From positions 1-64,000 of the forward strand of contig NZ_JAQPOK010000164.1 of the NCBI RefSeq assembly GCF_030068445.1: 64,000 nt of DNA, read 5' to 3'. Positions 11,302 through 18,938 of this stretch are shown here, piece after piece. The translations under genes were made by a program, and so were the position numbers. The notes beneath the pieces are model-generated. The model had not been told where the DNA came from, did not search any database, and saw only the letters and a program-made list of their open reading frames with translations. The stretch comes from Roseofilum halophilum BLCC-M91 (GTDB taxonomy: Bacteria > Cyanobacteriota > Cyanobacteriia > Cyanobacteriales > Desertifilaceae). How positions within the stretch are numbered: the first letter of the stretch is position 1; every line of letters begins with the position of its first letter.

Positions 11302-11907
11302 TTAGTCAATCTGGATGATTAAAGCATTAAAAAAAAGCTTTTGCTTCATTTGTGCATATGGATCTAAAGTTTCATTGACCTTTTCAAAGGCTTTCCCAAC
11401 AGGACTAGCCTCAATCAATTTAAAAACTAGATTATTAGCAATTTCTGATGGAGGCTCTGGTGGAGCAATAAACTTGAGAAATAAGGGGGTAAACAATGAA
11501 CGACTGATGTTCACCCATGATTCATATTCTTGTCCCTCTAGCTGATTATCTAAAACATAGATAAACTCTAATTTAGAATAAGGGACATCAGATGTAATCT
11601 CTAAATCACGCTCATCGATTTGAGGAATTTGATAGCCTCTTTCAGAATCAGGTGTGTCTGTGGCATAAAGCCAAATCTTCAGATACTCCAAGTCACATTC
11701 GGGCATCATCCGAGATTGACGGAAAATGACTCTGGCAATTAAATCATCAAAAAAAGTTCTGATTTGTTTACTGATGACCGCTTGACCTGTGGAGTCAGTT
11801 TCTCCAGGAACACCAATAATTTCGATGCTATTCAAACTTCCTTGCTGTTCAGCAGAACGAAATCCAATTGTGAGAAATATATTATTATTGTTGGCAGAAT
11901 ATGACAT
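11302..11907 (-). CDS. Unrecognised 201-aa protein of the AAA+ operon
   Basis: No family recognised. The first half looks mixed alpha/beta (NIFLTIGFRS, LNSIEIIGVPGE, LEYLKIWLYATD, KLEFIYVLDNQ) and the second half mostly helical, ending FFNALIIQID. There is no signal peptide, no clear membrane helix and no nucleotide-binding motif. It sits 18 nt after the 113-aa membrane protein gene and 46 nt before the 144-aa gene, all on the minus strand ahead of the AAA+ ATPase. The position suggests a dedicated partner, but a function cannot be assigned from sequence. Confidence 0.75.
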   Translation of the reverse strand: MSYSANNNNIFLTIGFRSAEQQGSLNSIEIIGVPGETDSTGQAVISKQIRTFFDDLIARVIFRQSRMMPECDLEYLKIWLYATDTPDSERGYQIPQIDERDLEITSDVPYSKLEFIYVLDNQLEGQEYESWVNISRSLFTPLFLKFIAPPEPPSEIANNLVFKLIEASPVGKAFEKVNETLDPYAQMKQKLFFNALIIQID

Positions 11908-11925
11908 AGTAAATTACTAGAAATT

Positions 11926-12267
11926 TTACTTCCAATCCTCAAGTTCTAATATTTTCGCTTCTGAGCGATTAGTCGGTAGTGGACTATTTTGAGGTGCTTC
12001 TTTAACCTTAAATACTTCAGATGGTTTACTGGTGTAATATCTTGGGTCCCAAATCTCCATGATGGTTTCGCCAAGAACTGAACCAGCATAGAAAATGATA
12101 TACAAAGTAGCAACTGCACCAAACGCTGCAATTAAGGCAGCAACAACCACTGTTTCCCAGAGCTTTTTGACTGCCGAGACTAAAGCATTGATAAAGGCTT
12201 TGACAGCTTCGCCTAACCACTCTGATAACTGATCTACTAAGCTTCCTGCCCAGGCAAAAAATCCCAT
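11926..12267 (-). CDS. Small membrane protein with shared C-terminal tail domain
   Basis: 113-aa protein of unknown family. Residues 1-35 form an amphipathic helix (aromatic-rich start MGFFAWAG), 38-62 a hydrophobic membrane segment rich in Ala/Val, followed directly by TLYIIFY and a ~50-residue polar tail with IMEIWDP, KPSEVF, LPTNR and a terminal LEDWK. The tail is shared with the proteins at 10821-11255 and, more distantly, 12301-12753. A strong Shine-Dalgarno (AAGGAGAG) precedes the ATG. It is second in the AAA+ operon. The tail is probably cytoplasmic and may be what the ATPase handles; this is inference. Confidence 0.75.
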   Translation of the reverse strand: MGFFAWAGSLVDQLSEWLGEAVKAFINALVSAVKKLWETVVVAALIAAFGAVATLYIIFYAGSVLGETIMEIWDPRYYTSKPSEVFKVKEAPQNSPLPTNRSEAKILELEDWK

Positions 12268-12300
12268 ATAACTCTCCTTGATTAGCTAACGAAAAACAAC

Positions 12301-12753
12301 TTATGCCAATGATAGTATGTTTACCACTGGATTTTGCTTAGTTGGTAATTGAGATTGATTGGTAGCAACTTTCAGTGAAAACAGCATGGATTTACCTTGA
12401 ATTTTTTGGGGATGAAAAATTTGAACAAACGTTTTTTGGGCTTCATAAAATATCGCAATCAACCAATCAGAAGAATATCCTAATTCGTTGCGTAGTTGTT
12501 TCTCAATTGTGTCCCAGTTTTTATCTAAATACTGTGCAATCAAAGCTAAGTAATATTCTGTTGCCTCTTTGATATAGCCAAAAACTTGTTTTGCTGATGA
12601 GACTAAGTTTCTATATAACCTAGCAAAAGCTTGAGATAAAGCATCAATGATTGCAGCCACTCCATACCCTACGCCATATCCAATGAAAAATCCTATAACG
12701 GCACTAATTAAACCAATAACAAGTTGCGCTAAAAACTCAAAAATAGCGTCCAT
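12301..12753 (-). CDS. Small membrane protein with glycine-zipper helix, first gene of AAA+ operon
   Basis: 150-aa protein, family not recognised. Residues 5-40 are strongly hydrophobic with small-residue spacing (GFFIGYGVGYGVAA), a glycine-zipper pattern seen in oligomerising membrane helices. Residues 45-100 are helical and polar. The C-terminal ~65 residues weakly follow the tail domain of its neighbours: LIAIFYEAQ resembles LYIIFYAG, IFHPQ resembles IWDPR, and QLPTKQ resembles PLPTNR. AGGAGG lies about 17 nt before the ATG. Transcription starts in the 235-nt gap shared with the divergent STAND gene at 12989. Confidence 0.7.
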   Translation of the reverse strand: MDAIFEFLAQLVIGLISAVIGFFIGYGVGYGVAAIIDALSQAFARLYRNLVSSAKQVFGYIKEATEYYLALIAQYLDKNWDTIEKQLRNELGYSSDWLIAIFYEAQKTFVQIFHPQKIQGKSMLFSLKVATNQSQLPTKQNPVVNILSLA

Positions 12754-12988
12754 TGTATAATCTTGATTTTCCTCCTGAATTTATTATTGATCTCTTTAAA
12801 GTAGACTATTTGTCTGCCGATGCAAACGCTCCCTAGTGTAAACCGAATATTTACAGCACTGCCACCAGAAAAAAACGGGTTTTCTAGGAAGTTAGGTAAC
12901 AAAAGATGAAGCAAAAACCAGAAAGAACCTGATTATGTGGGCTGAGACTAAGCTATAATGGCTAAAAATACTACCTTTACTTAAGTTT

Positions 12989-14341
12989 ATGGATATTACA
13001 GAGGTGTTACAATTCGTTGATCGCTTAGTCGAGAAGCAAACAGGGGAACACTTAAATAATCTGCAAAAAGAGATTATCCAAGGACTTTGGCAAGGAAAAA
13101 CTTATCAGGAGATTTCTGAATCTGGTGCTAATGGTTACAATGAAAACTATATTGGTGATACCAGTCGTCAGTTATTTAAGGTTTTATCTGAACAGTTAGA
13201 TGAAGACATAAAGAAGTCTAATTTTTGTTGGACTATTGAAAGAATTATCAATTCTCCTCAGTCACTTGTTGGTGTAGTTAATCAAAATATTACCTGGTGT
13301 CCTTATCATGATCGAGCCGTTACAAATGATAAGATTACATCTCCAGAACTTGCCAAATCAGCTACCAAATATCACGATTTAAGCCTTGCTCCAAAAATCA
13401 GGAAATTCTGCGATCGCACCACCGAACTCAGCATACTCTCTAATTGGCTCTGTAACCAAAACATGCCCCTAATCTCCGTAGTCGGCAGAGCAGGGATCGG
13501 CAAAACAAGCCTCGTGAAGCGCTGGATTGACTTAAACTTAGAACAATTTGATACAGTCATCTGGAAAAGTATCCGCTTCTCACCTACCTTAAATACCATT
13601 ATTGAGGACATCCTAACCACCGTTAACCCAGATACCATCCTCACCCATCCTCTGCTGACGCAACTCTTCCATTTTTTACGCGATCGCCGATGCTTGCTTG
13701 TCCTCGATGACTTTCAGGACATTTTTATACCTGGTCAACTGGCTGGACACTATCAACCGGAAGCCCAAGATTACCACACCTTACTCACCAAAATTACCGA
13801 AATTGACCATCAATCCACCCTTCTCATCATCAGTCAAGAAAAAAATCAACAGATGATCGCTTTAGATGCAGAACTTTATCCCATCAAATGTTTAGAATTG
13901 CGCGGATTTGAAACTACAGAAATCTTGAAAAATGTCGGCTTAGGAGACAGTGACAGCGCCCTGCAAATCCTGAAGAGCTATGAAGGACATCCCATTTATC
14001 TCAAAGAAATCTCTAGCTTAATTCAAACCCTTTTTTCTAGCAATATCGCTGAATTTCTGACCGAAGAAGACCTGATTCTCACTCAGAATATGCAGACTCA
14101 GATGAAAACGTATTTTAACCGTTTATCTCCTGCCGAACAACAAATTGCTATCCACTTCAGTCAAAGCAATCTGCCCATTTCGCGGGAACAGTTAAAAGCC
14201 GACTTATCCTTATCCTCAACCGACTTAATTAACGGATTGGACTCTTTGAAGCGGCGCTATGTACTAACTGCCATAGAATCAGAAGGAATTGCCTTTCGTT
14301 TATCTCCCGTTTTTCGAGCATATATCAGATCCTTCACCTGA
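12989..14341 (+). CDS. STAND ATPase: vMAP-type N-terminal HTH plus NB-ARC
   Basis: 450-aa signal-transduction ATPase. Residues 1-85 match the helix-turn-helix module found at the N-terminus of cyanobacterial NB-ARC/WD40 proteins and described for vWA-MoxR-associated proteins (LNNLQKEIIQGLWQGKTYQEI). The NB-ARC core has a P-loop GRAGIGKTS near 166 and Walker B LLVLDD near 237, followed by the ARC helices and a winged helix near 375-440. Most relatives continue into WD40 or TPR repeats; here the protein ends after the winged helix, so the usual ligand-sensing region is absent or was lost. It is divergent from the AAA+ operon; TATAAT at 12954-12959 is a plausible -10 box. A role in regulation or conflict is inferred from the family. 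Confidence 0.85.
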   Translation: MDITEVLQFVDRLVEKQTGEHLNNLQKEIIQGLWQGKTYQEISESGANGYNENYIGDTSRQLFKVLSEQLDEDIKKSNFCWTIERIINSPQSLVGVVNQNITWCPYHDRAVTNDKITSPELAKSATKYHDLSLAPKIRKFCDRTTELSILSNWLCNQNMPLISVVGRAGIGKTSLVKRWIDLNLEQFDTVIWKSIRFSPTLNTIIEDILTTVNPDTILTHPLLTQLFHFLRDRRCLLVLDDFQDIFIPGQLAGHYQPEAQDYHTLLTKITEIDHQSTLLIISQEKNQQMIALDAELYPIKCLELRGFETTEILKNVGLGDSDSALQILKSYEGHPIYLKEISSLIQTLFSSNIAEFLTEEDLILTQNMQTQMKTYFNRLSPAEQQIAIHFSQSNLPISREQLKADLSLSSTDLINGLDSLKRRYVLTAIESEGIAFRLSPVFRAYIRSFT

Positions 14342-14354
14342 CATTCGCGAATTG

Positions 14355-14423
14355 CCACAGTTCTGAAGGGGCGATCGCCTGATAATTCTCCAGTTCAGTC
14401 ATCGAGGTTAAATCCACTTCAAT
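14355..14423 (-). pseudogene. Uma2 gene fragment (69 bp)
   Basis: These 69 bases match 8789-8857 inside the Uma2 gene on the same strand without gaps, with four substitutions counted by eye. Read on the minus strand they would encode the piece around VDLTSMTE and the segment ending at PSELW. No start, stop or remaining gene is present, so this is a remnant. Together with the full gene it forms a direct repeat enclosing about 5.5 kb that holds the AAA+/STAND genes. Confidence 0.8.
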
Positions 14424-14474
14424 AGAAACCCGATCTCTTAAACTTAAAGAGAACGTGAGAATGGGTCGTTTATA

Positions 14475-14909
14475 ATGGATGCACAACCTACCGAGGTCGC
14501 TTTAGCTGTTCTTTACCGCGAAAATCGCTATCTGATGCAACTGCGCGATCGCATCCCAGGCATCCTCTATCCAGGATTTTGGGGTTTATTTGGCGGTCAT
14601 TTAGAGCCGGATGAATCCCCAGATGAAGGGATGCGACGGGAATTACTCGAAGAAATTGGCTATTGTCCGCCAGAATTGCATAAGTTCGGCTGTGATACCG
14701 ATCCAGGAATTGTCCGCCATATTTATCATGGCCCGTTAACGGTAGGATTGGAGGGACTAATTCTGGGTGAAGGGTGGGACATGGGTTTAATTCCCCCTGA
14801 ACAGGTGCAAGAAGGAGAAGCCTTTTCAGTCAAAGCCAATGAAGTCCGACCTTTAGGAACACCCCATCAACGCATTGTGTTGAGTGTGCTTAACGCCGGT
14901 TTGGGGTAA
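14475..14909 (+). CDS. NUDIX hydrolase
   Basis: Hydrolase of a nucleoside-diphosphate-linked compound; substrate not predictable. The NUDIX box is intact: GHLEPDESPDEGMRRELLEE (about residues 36-55), followed by IGY, satisfying GX5EX7REUXEEXGU. The N-terminus (VALAVLYRENRYLMQLRDR) is the usual first strand. The 144-aa length is that of a one-domain NUDIX protein. Its 3' end overlaps the convergent gene at 14890 by 20 bp, which is unusual but clear in sequence. Confidence 0.9.
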   Translation: MDAQPTEVALAVLYRENRYLMQLRDRIPGILYPGFWGLFGGHLEPDESPDEGMRRELLEEIGYCPPELHKFGCDTDPGIVRHIYHGPLTVGLEGLILGEGWDMGLIPPEQVQEGEAFSVKANEVRPLGTPHQRIVLSVLNAGLG

Positions 14910-15531
14910 GGTGTTGAACTTGGCGAGCATCCACCAGGATAGCCGAAAAGCCGCGATCGCTCAAAGACATTAAAGTAGCCGTGGCTTCTTCTTGGTTTTC
15001 ACTCTCGAGCGCCAGTAAATAAGAATTTCCCTGGAAATTTACCCAAGAAATAGCAGTTCTCAGAAGGATTTGCAGTTGCCGAGCCGTATCCGGTTGATTA
15101 TTGGGATTAACTAACACGGCAAACCCTGAACCCAGGCTTACCCTCCCTGGGTTGGGGTTAGATGGAACTGCCCTTTGACCTGAATATGGGTCAATCATCA
15201 GCGCTGGTAAGCCTGTATTCTCATAAATATATTGGCTCCAACGCCGACTGACTTGGGCATTAGCGAGATGACGAATTTGGGTAACAATTTTGTTATTGTA
15301 TTGACAGACTTGGGCCGTTTGATTATTGGGTAAAAGATAGTCAAGCACCAATTGCTGGCTAGAGCGGGTAGGAGTTTCCACCAAAACCATATATTCCCCT
15401 GGGTTCGGTGGAGGACAGGGGAATCGGCTGGTTTGACTCCAGGCAGGGGGAGACCATAGGAAAACAGTAGACAATCCGGCGATCGCCCGGAAAAATCGAG
15501 TCAGACTAGAGCAGTTCGGGTGAAAAGGCAT
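14890..15531 (-). CDS. Secreted or periplasmic cyanobacterial protein, function unknown
   Basis: 213-aa protein with a signal peptide-like N-terminus (basic start, hydrophobic AIAGLSTVFLWSPPAWS, cleavage expected after AWS near residue 32). The mature part begins Pro-rich (RFPCPPPNPGEYMVLVETP). The pattern of short alpha/beta units with LLRTAISWVNFQGNSYLLAL and the C-terminal GFSAILVDARQV is reminiscent of SPOR-like peptidoglycan-binding folds, but the match is not strong enough to name it. Two cysteines (CPPP; QVCQY) could form a disulfide. It converges on and overlaps the NUDIX gene. Confidence 0.7.
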   Translation of the reverse strand: MPFHPNCSSLTRFFRAIAGLSTVFLWSPPAWSQTSRFPCPPPNPGEYMVLVETPTRSSQQLVLDYLLPNNQTAQVCQYNNKIVTQIRHLANAQVSRRWSQYIYENTGLPALMIDPYSGQRAVPSNPNPGRVSLGSGFAVLVNPNNQPDTARQLQILLRTAISWVNFQGNSYLLALESENQEEATATLMSLSDRGFSAILVDARQVQHLTPNRR

Positions 15532-15627
15532 AGGAGTAGAATCAGTGGTTTAAGTGTATACATTTCCCCTGTTTCTCTCCTTGCCTATACCGGTTTAGTC
15601 TGACCCGGTTATGCGTCTGAATAGACT

Positions 15628-15957
15628 TTAAGACGAGGCAACAAGGGAAGCTAAGGGGTCAGGGATAGCGTCTGATGGGGCTTCAAATTCACCCGTCAGC
15701 ACATATTCTAAACGAAGTTTGAGCCAGGTAATCAATTGAGGGTCTGTAGAAATAATCGCGGCTGCGGGTTGAGGACATTTGGCTTTAGCTGCCGAGAGTT
15801 CTGGCGCGTCCAGAAACGCAGGTTCGGGAACTAACCAAAAGTCGATTTCTTTTTCTTTTTCTTGGTAATTACGGGTTCTTTCCCGCAAGACTTCTTCTAG
15901 GGGTTCCTCTTCCATGAGGAATTTTTTGCTGGCGAGGACGTAGTGATAAGTGGTCAT
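15628..15957 (-). CDS. ycf54: Ycf54, accessory subunit of Mg-protoporphyrin ester cyclase
   Basis: Ycf54 (DUF2488) binds and stabilises the aerobic Mg-protoporphyrin IX monomethyl ester cyclase AcsF in chlorophyll synthesis. The 109-aa sequence carries the highly conserved features YHYVLASKKFL at the start, ERTRNYQEKEKEIDFW in the middle, KCPQPAAAIIS, WLKLRLEYVLTGEFEAPS, and the end IPDPLASL. The catalytic partner acsF is in this window at 52431-53507, 36 kb away on the other strand, so the two are not cotranscribed. Confidence 0.95.
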   Translation of the reverse strand: MTTYHYVLASKKFLMEEEPLEEVLRERTRNYQEKEKEIDFWLVPEPAFLDAPELSAAKAKCPQPAAAIISTDPQLITWLKLRLEYVLTGEFEAPSDAIPDPLASLVASS

Positions 15958-16072
15958 AGGGTTTGGTTTTCGTGAACACAGAGAGTTATTTTACCGGTAA
16001 ATGGTCACCATGTGGGTAATGGGTAATGGGTAATTGGTAAACCCGGTTTTCCCTATTGGCTATTCCCTATTC

Positions 16073-16798
16073 TCAGGGTGTTGTTCCCAGAATGGCGTGT
16101 TTCATCTCCCGCACGGCTCGTTCTAGGCCGACTAGGGCAGCGCGACTAATAATGGTATGGCCGATGTTCAGCTCTTCCATGCCAGGAATACAGGCAACCG
16201 GGTAAACATTCCAGTAGGTGAGACCATGACCTGCATTGACTCGTAAGCCAAGGGTACGGGCTTGTTCGCACCCTTGGGTGAGGAGGTGTAGTTGGTCTCG
16301 TTGTTCGTTTTCTTGGTGAGCTTCGGCGTAGGTTCCGGTATGGAGTTCGATAAATTTGGCTTTGATGTCCGCCGAGGCTTGGATTTGGCCAGGGTTGGGG
16401 TCAATAAACAGGCTGACGGGAATACCGGCATTTTGCAAGGTTTGGACAACATTGGCCAGGCGATCGCCCCCAGCTATAATGTCTAAACCGCCTTCTGTGG
16501 TCACTTCCTCTCGACGTTCCGGAACCAGCGTGATATAGTCGGGTTGGATCTCTAAGGCGATCGCCACCATTTCCTCCGTCGCCGCCATTTCCAAGTTCAG
16601 ATGGGTTCGCACCGTCTGACGCAACAATCGCACATCTCGGTCTTGAATATGGCGACGGTCTTCCCGCAGATGCACCGTAATCCCATCTGCTCCACCCAGT
16701 TCAGCGAGGACAGCAGCAGCCACCGGATCGGGTTCTACCGTTTTCCGAGCCTGGCGAATCGTAGCAATATGGTCAATATTTACACCTAATGTAGGCAA
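16073..16798 (-). CDS. pdxJ: Pyridoxine 5'-phosphate synthase
   Basis: PdxJ condenses 1-deoxyxylulose 5-phosphate with 3-amino-2-oxopropyl phosphate to pyridoxine 5'-phosphate, the last ring-forming step of the DXP-dependent vitamin B6 route. It is a TIM barrel with family landmarks [15 protein letters not shown] at the start, [14 protein letters not shown] near 35-48, ELHTGTYA, and [14 protein letters not shown]. The 241-aa length is normal. The start is 75 bp from the divergent glycosyltransferase start (16874), so the regulatory regions must be compact. Confidence 0.96.
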   Translation of the reverse strand: MPTLGVNIDHIATIRQARKTVEPDPVAAAVLAELGGADGITVHLREDRRHIQDRDVRLLRQTVRTHLNLEMAATEEMVAIALEIQPDYITLVPERREEVTTEGGLDIIAGGDRLANVVQTLQNAGIPVSLFIDPNPGQIQASADIKAKFIELHTGTYAEAHQENEQRDQLHLLTQGCEQARTLGLRVNAGHGLTYWNVYPVACIPGMEELNIGHTIISRAALVGLERAVREMKHAILGTTP

Positions 16799-16873
16799 TC
16801 ATCTACCTCCTATGGGTTGATATCGTGGATTTTCTATGGGTTATTATACTGTAGATTGTTAGGACTAAGAAAT

Positions 16874-17833
16874 ATGGTTGATTTTACCGTAGCTATTCGA
16901 GCCTATAATGCAGGCGATCGTTTACCGGAAATTCTCGATCAATTGAAGAAACAGAAAGAAACCGAGGGGATCAACTGGGAAATTCTAGTCGTAGACAACA
17001 ATAGTCAGGATAATACCGCTCAAATCATCAAAGATTACCAAGCTAACTGGGCAGAAAAATTTCCCCTCCGATACTTTCTTGAAACCCGGCAAGGTGCATC
17101 AATGGCCAGAAGAACAGCGATGGAAAAAGCAGAAGGCACTATAGTCGGCTTTCTCGATGATGACAACTTACCTGCTCCTGACTGGGTATCCCAAGCTTAT
17201 ACGTTTAGTCAATCCCATCCCCAAGCCGGTGCTTATGGTGGACAAATTCATGCTAGTTTTGAAGTCCCTCCCCCAGATAACTTTAAGAAAATCGCTGTAT
17301 ATTTAGCCATTATTGAACGAGGAAGAAAACCCTTTTGCTATAACACCCATAAGCAGAAAGTCTTGCCCCCAGGTGCAGGAATTGTCATTTCCAAACAAGC
17401 CTGGCTCAAAAGCGTTCCGGAAAAATTATTACTGACTGGCCCCAGTGGCAAAGCATTAAATCTCAAAGGAGAAGACTTAGAACTTTTAGCTTGTTTACAA
17501 AATGCAGGATGGGAAATTTGGTACAATCCAGATATGCACCTGAATCATAAAATTCCCGCTTGGAGGTTAGAACGGGATTACTTAATCTCCCTGGCTAAGG
17601 GTTCCGGTTTACAAAGAAATCACATTAGAATGATGAGGTTAAAACCCTGGCAGCGACCTCTAGCATTATTAGCGTATTTACTTAATGATGCAAGGAAAGC
17701 TTTATCTTATTTGATCAAGAACTACAACGCGATCAAAACGGATACAGTAGCCGCTTGTGAAATGGCTATTCTTTCCAGTATTTTAATTAGTCCATTTTAT
17801 CTATGGCAAATGCGGTTGTTAGGAAAACTATAA
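16874..17833 (+). CDS. Family 2 glycosyltransferase, HpsE-like
   Basis: Inverting sugar transferase with the GT-A fold: VDFTVAIRAYNAGDRL at the start, LVVDNNSQDNT near 45-56, and the metal-binding DXD-type FLDDDN near 98. A C-terminal hydrophobic stretch may contact the membrane. It resembles HpsE, the hormogonium polysaccharide glycosyltransferase of filamentous cyanobacteria, but orthology is not established. The ATG at 16874 gives 319 aa and a proper family start; an upstream in-frame start at 16817 would add a hydrophobic leader and crowd the pdxJ promoter. First of four plus-strand polysaccharide genes. Confidence 0.85.
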   Translation: MVDFTVAIRAYNAGDRLPEILDQLKKQKETEGINWEILVVDNNSQDNTAQIIKDYQANWAEKFPLRYFLETRQGASMARRTAMEKAEGTIVGFLDDDNLPAPDWVSQAYTFSQSHPQAGAYGGQIHASFEVPPPDNFKKIAVYLAIIERGRKPFCYNTHKQKVLPPGAGIVISKQAWLKSVPEKLLLTGPSGKALNLKGEDLELLACLQNAGWEIWYNPDMHLNHKIPAWRLERDYLISLAKGSGLQRNHIRMMRLKPWQRPLALLAYLLNDARKALSYLIKNYNAIKTDTVAACEMAILSSILISPFYLWQMRLLGKL

Positions 17834-17840
17834 ATTTACA

Positions 17841-18938
17841 GTGAAGAGTTCTTTAATGAAAGAAGCGATTAAAGCATTAATCCCTAATTCAGGGGTGAAT
17901 TTTCTAAAATCCACCGTAGATTCAATTAGTCAAGTAACTTGGAGTTTAGTGGTTAAATCCAGGTTTCTTAGTGCTATATACTATGTGTTAGTATCTAATA
18001 ACTTTAGTCGAGAAAATCAGGCAGTTATATATGGAAAATTGCAATACTACAAGGATCTAAAAAATGCTTTAGATAGTCAATATTTATTGAGACGTAATAT
18101 TCATCGCCTCGAAAAAGGAATAATCATGAAAAACAGGCGTGATACTTTTGCTCTTGACTACATTGAAGAAACTGTGAATTGCTATAAGTATGCTGTAGAA
18201 AATCGAAAAAGTGATATAGGAGATTCAGGGGAATTAAAATGGGCAAATGATGTTTTAGAAAAATACTTTGATCTGGTTTCAACTCACCCTGTAATCGATA
18301 AAGCTAAAAGCGTTTTTTTATCTGTTATATATAAATCCCATGAAAATCAAAAAGATGACAAAAAATTTATCCCCTACAAACGAGAAATTCAATGTAATCC
18401 TCCAGTTTGCTATGAAAGTTTTTTAAAGCTTTCATATCAACGAAGATCCGTCAGATGGTATTTACCAGAAAAAGTCCCTAGGGATTTAATTGATAAAGCG
18501 ATTTTGCTCGCATCTCAATCCCCTAGTGCATGTAATCGTCAGCCTTTTGAGTTCCGAATATTTGATGAACCAGGAAGAGTCAAAAAAGTTTCATCAATTC
18601 CAATGGGAACTAGAGGATTTAGCCATAATTTCCCTGCTATTGTAGTAGTAGTTGGCAAGCTAAGAGCATACTTCAATGAAAGAGACCGTCATGTAATATA
18701 TATCGATGCGGCCTTAGCATCTATGTCATTTATGTATGCTTTAGAAACTCTTGGTCTTAGTTCTTGCCCTATTAATTGGCCGGATATAGAAGAATCTGAG
18801 AAGAAAATGAGTTCGTTCCTGAACTTAGAACCTGACGAGCGCGTTATTATGCTTATCTCTGTCGGATATGCCGATCCGGATGGACTGGTTCCTTATTCCC
18901 AGAAAAAAACACTTGATTTACTTCGGAGATATAACTAA
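17841..18938 (+). CDS. Nitroreductase-family protein with long N-terminal extension
   Basis: The C-terminal ~190 residues form an FMN-dependent nitroreductase-like domain: QRRSVRWYLPEKVP near 195, SQSPSACNRQPFEFRIF near 230, and ALASMSFMYALETLGLSS near 290. The first ~180 residues are helical, do not belong to that fold and are not recognised. The GTG at 17841 lies 7 nt after the glycosyltransferase stop; an ATG at 17856 is the alternative. Similar proteins occur in bacterial polysaccharide loci beside pyruvyl transferases, suggesting a redox step on a sugar or lipid carrier, but the reaction is unknown. Composition looks AT-rich, suggesting transfer. Confidence 0.8.
   Translation: MKSSLMKEAIKALIPNSGVNFLKSTVDSISQVTWSLVVKSRFLSAIYYVLVSNNFSRENQAVIYGKLQYYKDLKNALDSQYLLRRNIHRLEKGIIMKNRRDTFALDYIEETVNCYKYAVENRKSDIGDSGELKWANDVLEKYFDLVSTHPVIDKAKSVFLSVIYKSHENQKDDKKFIPYKREIQCNPPVCYESFLKLSYQRRSVRWYLPEKVPRDLIDKAILLASQSPSACNRQPFEFRIFDEPGRVKKVSSIPMGTRGFSHNFPAIVVVVGKLRAYFNERDRHVIYIDAALASMSFMYALETLGLSSCPINWPDIEESEKKMSSFLNLEPDERVIMLISVGYADPDGLVPYSQKKTLDLLRRYN

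Noticed and set aside
10782-11545. Plus-strand frames of 96, 91 and 76 codons opposite the AAA+ operon
   Set aside because: They overlap the minus-strand genes completely and read as hydrophobic or Ser/Leu-rich shadows of AT-rich DNA.
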